Assembly (NCBI GenBank): GCA_943704525.1
Contig: CALSCQ010000006.1
Span: forward strand, 1 to 13,062
Source of the DNA: Pigoraptor vietnamica
Taxonomy: Eukaryota > Opisthokonta > Filasterea
DNA length: 13,062 nt
Direction: 5' to 3'
The notes below the pieces were generated by a model, which worked only from the letters and a program-made list of their open reading frames with translations, had not been told where the DNA came from and made no database searches. This document shows, piece by piece, positions 1-8,680 of this stretch. Within the stretch, counting starts at the first letter, position 1. Each line of letters begins with the position of its first letter. A program made the position numbers and the translations under genes.

Positions 1-118
<118 letters not shown>

Positions 119-215
119 TATTGCCATCTTGCCACGTGGCGTGTGCACATACACAACCTTCAATCACCTCGATTTGTGACAGCGCTTTGCTGATCCCTCT
201 TTCCCTCGCGCAAAG

Positions 216-718
216 GCCTCGACCAGAGTGCCGCCTTCGCCAACATCACCGCCGAGCTTCGCAGCCGCTACGGCGCGCACATTCTCCCCCACCTCGAGTT
301 CCAGTTCATCAACGCGGGCGGTTGGATGGGCTCGTTCGGTCTCCTTCACGCGTCGCTCACGGAGTACGTGCTCATTTTTGGCACGGAGATCCACACCGGC
401 GGCCACTCTGGGCGCTACTGGGCGGACATATACGACACGGTGCTCAGCGGCGAATTCCGCCAGTGGAAGGAGGGAGAGACGCGCTCGTCGGTGTACGGGC
501 CCGGCGTGACGCTTCACCACCGGCAATTCGAGGCGACGGCCGTGCAGTGGCCCGCGGGGACGTGGATGCTCGAGTACGGGCGCGGCTGCATTCCGTCGAC
601 CATCTTCTTTGCGATGGCCGACAGCGTGTTCTCGACGCAGGACCTGTGGACCGTGTTCAAGAGCGTGCGCGCGTACGGCGTCGCCATCGTGAGCGAGATG
701 ATGCTCGGCAACTTCTGA
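216..718 (+). CDS. Sigma-1 receptor / C-8 sterol isomerase (ERG2) family protein, last exon (5' partial)
   Basis: This is the terminal exon of an ER membrane protein of the SIGMAR1/ERG2 family. ERG2 members isomerise the delta-8 sterol double bond, while animal SIGMAR1 is a ligand-binding chaperone. The exon begins after a pyrimidine-rich acceptor ending in AG at 214-215, in phase 1, and gives about 166 residues before TGA at 716-718. Family hallmarks read in order: [50 protein letters not shown] and [10 protein letters not shown]. The acidic pair of the family ligand pocket is present, as the Asp of IYDT and the Glu of LEYGRG. The GHSGRYW and VFSTQD blocks look closer to SIGMAR1 than to yeast ERG2, so either activity is possible. 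The missing N-terminus (signal anchor and roughly the first quarter to third of the protein) must lie in exons left of the window. It converges on the - strand gene ending at 880. Confidence 0.93.
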
Positions 719-879
719 GCGCTGTTTGTTCGCGGCAAAACAGGCGCTGGAAATGCCGTCACGTGTGCGTCGTTAATCGCGTGTCCAATGAGCCTTGCGA
801 GTGCATTTGCGCGCTGTGTCCACGACGCAATTGCACTCAACAATACATAGCATTTATGTACAGACCCCTCTCTCCCGCT
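719..879. other. Intergenic spacer between convergent genes
   Basis: This 161 bp lies between the stop of the + strand sigma-1-like gene and the stop of the - strand gene at 880. It should hold both 3' UTRs and poly(A) sites. I see no gene and no clear AATAAA. Confidence 0.6.
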
Positions 880-1484
880 TCACCCAAAGTGCCACGTGAG
901 CTCCACGCGCTTTCTGCACCCGTGCTCGCACTCGAGCATGCCCTTGAGCGACGCGCGGCCGAGCACATCCCGCACAGCATCCCGCAGGACCTCCTTTCCC
1001 ACGCCCGGCGACGGCCGCTCAGCAACCGCCGACACAGCCGCACGCAACAGCTCAATCTCTCGCGCCAGGTCCCCGACACTGGCGACGAGCGACGCGATGT
1101 CGTCCCGTGGCACTGGCCCGTGCGAGGAAGTGAGCGCCAATGACGTAACTGCCGGGTGTGGCTGCTGGGAGTGGGCGTGAGGCGATGGATGTTGCTTCAG
1201 AGCCGCGGCCGCAGGAGCGCGCGCGTCAGTAACTGGCGCGTACGCGGGGGGATCGGTCGTCTGCTGCGACGACCCCTTCGGCGCCGTTCCGTGCGAGGGC
1301 GCCCTTGGCGGGAGGGCGGCGTTCGCTGTCACGTGACTCTGTTGCGCAGGCGACTGCGGCGCGGCCTTTCGTGCGTTCGATGGGGCGGTGGAGGGAGCGC
1401 CCAGTGAGGACCACGCGCCGTCCGCCCGCGACGCCTCCTCTTCCCGCTGCTGCTGGAAGATGGGTGGTGCGAAGAGCGGAGCAT
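880..1484 (-). CDS. Probable 3' exon of the double zinc-ribbon gene (or a small separate gene starting at 1494)
   Basis: A long open frame ends at TGA 882-880. It opens with APLFAPPIFQQQREEEASR, runs through a Pro/Ala/Ser-rich disordered stretch, then a likely amphipathic or coiled-coil helix (DDIASLVASVGDLAREIELL), and finishes with a Cys-containing tail (CEHGCRKRVELTWHFG). A T-rich tract followed by ACAAG at 1489-1485 offers an acceptor in phase 1. Exon 4 of the upstream gene ends in phase 0 at its full-length donor (1675) but in phase 1 at an internal GTGAGT (1791), so only the shorter exon 4 joins this frame directly. Alternatively the frame starts at its own ATG (1494-1492). Codon composition and length (about 200 residues) argue that it is coding, but no family is recognised. 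Confidence 0.55.
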
Positions 1485-1519
1485 CTTGTGTCATTTTAAG
1501 TGAAAAAAAACGAGGCATT

Positions 1520-1588
1520 TTATGGGATCCCGAGTTGCCTCAGACATAGTTCCAACAAGTTACAACAACAGAATTGTGTTGGAGTGTG
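1520..1588 (-). CDS. Possible alternative 3' exon of the zinc-ribbon gene
   Basis: If exon 4 uses its GTGCAT donor at 1675, the first acceptor giving an open phase-0 continuation is GACGCAG ending at 1589. This adds 22 residues (HTPTQFCCC...LGIP) and a TAA at 1522-1520. The tail is short, Cys/Leu-rich and of unknown significance. It is one of two competing 3' ends. Confidence 0.3.
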   Translation of the reverse strand, partial: HTPTQFCCCNLLELCLRQLGIP

Positions 1589-1675
1589 CTGCGTCCAGTA
1601 CCAGTGAAACGACGCATTCATAGGGGGACCTACGTTGCGTGAAACAAAGCCGCAAGAAAACGAACACACATGCAC

Positions 1676-2379
1676 CTTCTGCGCGTCCTTGCGTCGCTGG
1701 TTCTCCGCCATCTGTTCCTTGAGCGCGCGTGCGTACGCGTCCTTCTTCGCCTCCTTCGCCGCAGCCACGCGCGGGTCCTCGTCAAACTCACGTGACGTGA
1801 TCGACCGCCGCCGAGGGTGCCGCGCAGAGGTGGACGAGCGCGAGGACGCCGGTTCTTCGGCGGGTGCGGCGGCGGCGAGGTGTCGATAGGCGTCGTCGTG
1901 TGCTTCTGGCAGAGACACGAGGGGTGAGTGAGTGGGTGACGGCGCAAGTGAGTGCGCACAAGGCGTGTGGTTCGCCATCCCTCGCCTCTAGAGCGTGAAC
2001 AGGTGAATAAGCGCTTACGCCAACATACACCTTCTGTGGCGTACTGCTGCCCGTACGACGCCCCTCCGTCGTCCGCCATCGCAAGCTGGTCGCCCTGCAG
2101 CACCTCCTCCACGTCCGCGGCATCGTAGTCGTCCACTGGCGGCGCAGTCGCGGCGCGCGTGTGCCCTTGGTTGGGCACGTGTCGCTGCGCGGAGAGCGCG
2201 AGTGCGCTGTCGAGAAGTCGCTGTTCGTACGCCGCGTCGTCTGTGGCGTCGGGAACGGCGGGAGTGCGCTCGGAACGGGGCGCTGAAATGTGGGTGCGAG
2301 CGTTGTTTAGGGAATATATGAGCGATTGAATTCTGTAGCACCTCGCGCAGTCATGCGCCACACGCACCCCACGCAGCAC

Positions 2380-2478
<99 letters not shown>

Positions 2479-3025
2479 GCACACGCAGATTCTCTCTTTC
2501 TACGCCGATAGCGCAATGAACAGACAATATAAGTGCTACAAAGTGCGACTCACCGGCCGAGCGCGCCTGCATGCCCGCGCCGCACTCTATGCAAAAGCGT
2601 GAGGCCTTTGGGTTCGAATAATTGCAGGCGGGGCAGGGGACCTTTCCGGTGTCGTGTGTGCGTGGGGACGCTGCGTGTGTCCGTGCTCCATAGCTTAGGT
2701 GTGTTGCATCATGTCTGTACGCGTGCAGATTGCGTGAGAGTGCGTGCTGTGTGCGTGCGTGTGTGCACGCGACGAGTGCGCGTGTGTGAGAGAATAATGA
2801 AGAGACGGTGTGCGCATGGCTTGCTGAGCGCGGGAAGGGTCCTCCATACGTTTGTTCTGGAACAAACAAGCGCACATCGCACCCACTGTTTGCCGATGCG
2901 CCCCTTCCCTGCTCGGCCTCATAAGGGAACCCAACGGGCCACTTGCATGCACCGCACACGCGCTGTCGTGCGTCGAGCGCAAGGCCGCACTTGCTGCACA
3001 CGGCCGTGTCGTGGCGTCCCCTCAT
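1676..3025 (-). CDS. Double zinc-ribbon protein, exons 1-4 (function unknown)
   Basis: Four phase-consistent exons on the - strand: 3025-2887, 2670-2554, 2282-2031 and 1905-1676. The start at 3025 was chosen because the first zinc ribbon follows directly; an in-frame upstream ATG at 3130 adds 35 charged residues. Residues 10-27 hold CSKCG...CGAC, and exon 2 holds a second ribbon, CPAC...CIECG, with the NPKASRFC spacing typical of DZANK/zinc-ribbon proteins. Such modules usually bind zinc and mediate protein or nucleic-acid contacts. Exon 3 is acidic and low in complexity (VDDYDAADVEEVLQ). Exon 4 ends in a charged helix (KKDAYARALKEQMAENQRRK) that loosely resembles Y-x3-L-x2-Q repeats of some cytoskeletal proteins, which is weak evidence. 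Donors are GTGGGT, GTGAGT, GTGTAT and GTGCAT. The intron between exons 2 and 3 carries a (CA)n tract. I do not recognise the orthologue. How exon 4 joins the downstream frame at 880-1484 is unresolved. Confidence 0.72.
2380..2490. repeat. (CA)n microsatellite in an intron of the zinc-ribbon gene
   Basis: A perfect CA run of about 47 units ends in imperfect ACGC/ACAC units. It lies between exon 3 (ending upstream at 2282) and exon 2 (2554), so it is (TG)n in the transcript and fills about 40% of that intron. Confidence 0.95.
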
Positions 3026-3374
3026 CTCCTTCTCTCTCCTTCTCTCCCTATCCCTCGCGAAAGCTGAATCTCTCACACACTCATAAGACGAGCTCTCTCT
3101 CTCTGTCTCGCACTCTCGACGAAAGCCCATGCACGGCGTCTGCGCGAATGGGTCGTATCGCTTTGCGTCGTGGTGCTGTGTGCAACCGAAAACGAAAACG
3201 GATTCGCTGACGCTTCTCTCTACTCTCTGGAATTTGAACCGACGGTAGGCGCCGGCGGGAATGGGTCACGTGAGGGCGATCGTCACTCTGATCCTCAATG
3301 AACGAACTCTCCGCCCATATACACAACCCAAGGGTTTGCGCCGACCAGCACACCCGCAGCGAGGGCTAAGGGTC
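3026..3374. other. Upstream region of the zinc-ribbon gene
   Basis: About 350 bp with no convincing gene. It contains a TC-rich stretch at about 3071-3120, next to the - strand start, and a CACGTG at 3267-3272. It probably holds the 5' UTR and promoter of the - strand gene. I see no TATA box that I would defend. Confidence 0.4.
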
Positions 3375-3742
3375 ATGGACAGCAAGAGCTAGTAGTGAAG
3401 CGCAGTAGCGAAGAACAAGGGCTGACAGTCATGGCTAGTAGTGAAGAACAGCCGTGGCGAAGAACAAGGGCTGACAGTCATGGCTAGTAGTGAAGAACAG
3501 CCAGTAGCGAAGAACAAGGGCTGACAGTCATGGCTAGTAGTGAAGAACAGCCAGTGGCGAAGACCAAGGGCTGACAGTCATGGCTAGTAGTGAATAACAG
3601 CCAGTGGCGAAGAACAAGGGCTGACAGTCATGGCTAGTAGTGAATAACAGCCAGTGGCGAAGACCAAGGGCTGACAGTCATGGACAGCAAGAGCTAGTAG
3701 TGAAGAACAGCCAGTGGCGAAGAACAGCAAGGGCTGACAGTC
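3375..3742. repeat. Minisatellite, seven units of about 50 bp
   Basis: Tandem units begin at 3375, 3431, 3480, 3530, 3580, 3630 and 3680. Five units are 49-50 bp. The first (56 bp) and last (63 bp) are longer because both carry the same ATGGACAGCAAGAGCTAG variant head. Each unit ends in AAGGGCTGACAGTC and contains two shorter related blocks (GAAGAACAGCC and GCGAAGAACAAGG), so the unit itself looks like an older internal duplication. It lies between the 3' end of the PLC fusion gene (3792) and the 5' end of the zinc-ribbon gene. No long frame or conserved peptide runs through it. Confidence 0.95.
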
Positions 3743-3791
3743 TTTACTCAGTCGCGGGACGCAGCGGGGGGTGATGCCCCCAATGGCGGCC

Positions 3792-4730
3792 TCACTTCTT
3801 AATGCTGACGTGCACAAGCAGCCACGCGTACTCCACGGGTTCGCTGCGACCAAACGGGGTCAGTCGCTTGAGGGTCACGCGCCGATAGCCTGTTGGAACG
3901 CACAGCGAGAGCGTCAGAAACGTGTGAAGGTGGACCGACAGAAATGAAGTGGCAATGAACGTAAGCGCTACGGACGTTATCAGCAAGTAACGGGAAACAA
4001 AGAGCAAGACGTGGAACAGTAGGTGGGAAGTCCCCCGCTCACGAGCTCCAAGACAATCCACACACGGGGTCCTTTTAAGCGCAGAGGCTGCCACGCACCC
4101 GGAACGAGGCTGTCCACGGGCACGGTGTGCTGTCCAGTCGCCGTCTTCTCGTCGTACGAGACAAAGCGCATGAGCGAGATCTCGGGAACGTAAATTTCAA
4201 ACTCAAACGTCTCGTTGAACTGCGCGAGGACGAAAAGAAGCGTCAGACGACCCACATGCGCAGATCACCCGATATCATCCGCAGCAGACAAGCGCGCGGC
4301 CCGGCAACCCACTAGACAGGAGTGCACCCTACGCACGCACGCAACAACAACCACACGGCCAGCTATCGAGGCGATACAAAGGACCGCGCATGTCCCACTC
4401 CACAGCGAAGCGCCACGTGACTCACCACGGGCGCGTCCGTCTTCTCGTGTGCCTTTGTGGAGCAAATGCGCGTGGCGACGCCGCACACTTCGACCTCGAC
4501 GTACGGGTCCGGCAGCCGCTTCTTGCTGCTTCGCGCCGTGGCGAGGCCGTACCCCTGAATCACCGTCACAGTGACGTGCGTCTTGCTCATGACGACACTC
4601 GACGACACGTCGTTGCGGAACTGCGGCGGCTTGAGGATGTAACCACAGCGCCCGTTTTGGAGAAACTTGCCCTCGTTGAGCTCGTTTGGGCGATCGACCG
4701 TCTGGTAGTTCAGCGCGACCATCTGAATGC
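3792..4730 (-). other. C2 domain of the PLC fusion (exons 13-15)
   Basis: The C2 begins at about residue 942 (THVTVTVIQGYGL), includes LPDPYVEVEV, then FNETFEFEIYVPEISLMRF across the exon 13/14 junction. It closes with PGYRRVTLKRL and WLLVHVSI across the exon 14/15 junction, matching the PLC-family pattern of an NETFEF block followed by PGYRxVxL and a final hydrophobic strand. It probably gives calcium/phospholipid contact beside the catalytic barrel. The last intron can also be read through; see findings. Confidence 0.85.
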
Positions 4731-7009
4731 CTGTGACGAAATGAGTGGGAGGACAAGAGGGCGCGAGTCAGCGCATGAGCTATACCGGGACGAGTGTGAG
4801 GGCGTGCACCCAAAGGGAGCTGGCATATGGGCATCGCCTCGCATTTCAGCGTGCCGGTTGGCGCGTGTGTACGTGCAACTGTCAGATACCCTCGCACGTG
4901 GTCCAATGCGTGACCACACATCAGTGCACTGCGCGCGCACGTGTCACCCACCGACGGCCCACATCGGGAGCGGGTTCATGTTGCTAGAGTCGATCCGCAT
5001 GCCGTCGGGGAACACGCGCGCCATGCGTGACGACGTGTACTTGCACAGGTCAAACGGCTGCTTCTTGATCAGCTTCACCGCCTTCTTCTCGATCAGCGAG
5101 CACACGTCGTAGCAGCGCGTGAGGCCCTCCGGGGGAGGGAGGGCGGGCGCGGGGACGGAGCGCATATAGACGACAAGGTCCGACATCTCCTTGGCAATGC
5201 GATAGCCGCGACGCACTTCACCGCCGCCCTCGCGCGTGTCTGCAGGGGAACAAAGAGCGCCAAAACACGGTATGAATTAAAGCGGCGTCTGTTTAGGTGT
5301 TGTTTGTGCAATGCAAGTGCAACGTGCACGTTCGTGCATAGGTATAAACGCACCCGCGCGGGCGCCCCCACACGCCCCCCCCCCCCTCCCCACACACACA
5401 CACACACACATGCATAAACGCACCGTGCGCCTTATTCTTGATGATGATCTTCCCCTTGAGCTTGTCCGGTGAGGGAAGCTCCTTCGGGTTTCCCTCCCAA
5501 AACGCCGTGGTGCTCGTCACGAGCGCGTTCCCAAACACCTCCCGGCACGCCTTCGCAAACACAATCTGCTGCGGCGGGGTGAGGTGGTTCTCCAGTGACA
5601 GAATGAGCGGGTAGGGGCTCGCCTCAAACGCAAACTTCTGAATCGTCTGAAGGACGTCCCGCGCGCGAATTTTCGGTGTGAGCGTGAAGCCGTGGTAGAT
5701 GACGGGCTCCCCCTTCGACCCGTCCCACAGGTCCAGCTCGATGCAGCGGCAGCCGGCGAGCAGCGCGCGCTTGTACGCGTCCGTTGAGCAGTTCGAGCGC
5801 AGCTGGTCACCCTCGAGGTACGTGTTGTGGGACGTCGCAATGTAGTAGTGCGACAGCGGCTGCGACATGTCCATGTGCACCGTCGTCGAGTGCGTGCGCG
5901 ACATCACAGAGTTGTGTTCCGAGGAGATGTAGTTGAACAGGCCCGCGATCGTGAGGTTGCCGTCGCGGCTCACGCCCAGCTTTCCAAACGTCTGACGTGC
6001 GTGCGTCAGGGCCTCGTCCGCGCTCGATTCGTTGAGGCCGCCCTCGCGCGCCGCAAGCTTGTAGAAGGCAGAGAGCGCCGACTCTGTCTCGGGGGTGGAC
6101 TTCTGCTCGTGGCGAAGGAGCGACTTGAATTCTGCGCGGGAGTGGGACGTCAGCGACGGCAATGCCTGTGAGTCAAGTGCGAACAGCGAATTCGAGGCGT
6201 ACACGACCGGTGCGCATACGGGAGTGCAAGTCGCGTCGCGTCGCGTATGTGCATTTGTGTGAGTTTGTGTACGTATGTGTGCTTATATGTGCGTGAACGC
6301 GTTCGTTGCGTGCGCGTTGTGTGTGTGCCCGAGAATTGGGGGGATCGCAGCACCCACCGAGCACCGTCATGCAGTCCGGATACGTCTTCCCGTACTTGGC
6401 AAACAGGGCCTCCACCGTCGCGTCCTTGAGCACGCGCTTGATGAACTTGACAAAATCATCAAGCTGCAGCCCATAGCTCGACTTCATCACGCGCGCAATG
6501 TCTTTCGACGCCTTGAACACCGCGTAGATCGCCTCGGGGCGGTGCCGCGGGCATATCTCGGCGGCCAGCTTCAGCGCGTTCTCGCGTGACATGCGCCCCT
6601 CCGCGTCGACCTTCCCCGACGACAGCCACAGGTCCCGAATGAGCTCGTCCATCTTGTTCGCCTCGGGCTTCTGCTCGACGGCAAGGTCCCCAAACTCGCT
6701 GAGCTCGTCCTCTTCAATCTCGGGAACCATCGATCCCATCGTGCTGAGGCGGTTGCGCTGGAGCGACTGGTCAAAGATGGACATGCGCCGCTGAGGGGCG
6801 CCGGAGCCGTCGAGCACGGCCACGGCATCGCTGAAGAAGTCCTGGTCCTCGAACTTGGCGGCGGTCATGTACTCTGTCGAAAAGGCGGGAAATTGTTAGA
6901 GGAAACACGGTAATATGCAGCGTGTGTGTGTGTGTGCGTGCGTGTGTGCGTGTGCGTGTGTGTGTGTGTGTGTGCTGTTTGTGTGTGCGTGTGTGTGTGT
7001 GTGTGTGTG

Positions 7010-7045
<36 letters not shown>

Positions 7046-7294
7046 GTGTGCACGTCGCTTCTCATACATATCTACACTTCCGACGCTTGCGCACGCAGGG
7101 ATGTGCAGGGACAGCGCGCAAAAGACAGAGACGCACTCACTTTGGTCCCCCAGCGTCTTTTCGAGCAGCGCAATCTTTTTGGTCGCTTCAATTGCGACAT
7201 TGCCAATCTGACGCACGGCCTCGGGATCCGACGCAGCCACCTGTTGCGCACAAGGGGTCCGTGAGAAGGACATTGCGGAGCATCTCCACGCACG

Positions 7295-7333
<39 letters not shown>

Positions 7334-8637
7334 ATATGTGCACGCACACAGTACGCCGGTTGTACGCAAGACGCACCTGCTCGGCGTAGACGTCCCGGAG
7401 CTTGTTGCACGCCGCAAGCACGTGGCGGGTGACCCACAGCTGCTTCGAGAAGTCGACGATTTCCTCGTGGAACGGCTGTCCCTCTTGCGAATTCGGCGGC
7501 GGCGGCTGCGGCACAGAAGGGAATGGTTATTGACAACGGCCACACAGCGCTTTCAGTCGGACGATAACTCGTGAAAAGTTGTGAAGAGCACCATGTGGCG
7601 ACAATGACGACCATTCTGACTTTCTAATACAAACAGAGCAGAAAACAGAGGTGCATCGCAATAGCCACACACAATCATACAATACACGCGGGATGCGCGA
7701 ACACCGCAACAGAGGGCGCGCGTGAGAGAAGGGCAAGCGCACGTGTGAACACCGCAACAGAGGGTTGTCCGTGAGAGAAGAGGGCAAGCGCACCTGCTCA
7801 ATTTCCACGTAGACCTTGAGGCACTTTCCGTTGACGATCGGATTGCGCTTGTAGTACTCGAGGAGGGACGCGACCGAGCGAAAGGCGGGGCCGTCGTCAA
7901 TGCTGAACTGCTCTCGTCACAGGAGCGAGAAGAGGGAGAGCGTGTCGCATTAGCTCAAAACATGGTTGCTTGCCCATCGATTCCCTACACAATTCGAGAG
8001 ACGTAACGGGCGCGTAACACGCACCTCGCTGCCGCGCGTCTTGATCTTCAAATGGACTATCTGAAAACCGTCGATGCTGCGCAAGAGTGGCGGCGTTGAG
8101 ACATTGCGGGAAGACGCAGACACAAGCGCACACTCTGCATGTACGCATGTACGCACGCACACGCGCCCATGCAAGACTCACTTGAGCGGGAGCGAGTAGT
8201 CTTTGGTGCGGTCGGACGCGCGGTGTACGAGGAACGACCCGTCGCGGCCGTCCGCGCGAAGAATGACCTCGGCGTATGCCTCGCTGAACGAGACTTCGTA
8301 CAGCCACGTGTATGCGCTGCAGTCGAAAAAAGGCACTCCCGATGAGCAATGGGTCGCAGACACTGTTGACATGCACACTACACATCACTCTCTGAAAGCA
8401 ACGTATCGCCACTACCATGGTATCTTCATACGGACGACGACAAACAAGACCACACTTGCTCCAGTGCGACGGCATGACATTGCACCTCCACACAGACGGC
8501 AAGCGACAAAAGAAAGTGTACGCACCCGTCGCTCCTCTCGTCCATCTCATCCTTCTCGAGGAGGGACTCGAGGTCATTGCCATTGCGCGGGCCTGCGGTG
8601 CAGTCACACGCATGAGACACTGCTCAGCGGTGCGGAC

Positions 8638-8680
<43 letters not shown>

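Larger units (their letters stand above)
6131..7505 (-). other. Linker and EF-hand region of the fusion gene (exons 8-10)
   Basis: Exon 8 opens with four prolines, then a helical segment (HEEIVDFSKQLWVTRHVL). Exon 9 is helical (AVRQIGNVAIEATKKIALLE). Exon 10 carries a basic/serine patch (RRMSIFDQSLQRNRLSTM), an acidic stretch (EIEEDELSEFGD), then paired helices typical of the PLC EF-hand lobe. One candidate EF loop is SGKVDAEGRMSR at about 473-484, and a later one (VSRDGNLT) is in exon 11. Neither is a perfect calcium loop, as is common in PLC EF lobes. Basic RRMS and RLST could be kinase sites, which is inference. Confidence 0.7.

Noticed and set aside
3375-3742. Regular repeats resembling a CRISPR array
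   Set aside because: Units are contiguous with no unique spacers, and the genome is eukaryotic, so this is a minisatellite.
6358-7505. A PH domain between the SH2 and the EF lobe, expected in PLC-delta-like enzymes
   Set aside because: The segment is helical and low in complexity, with no seven-strand pattern or C-terminal Trp helix.
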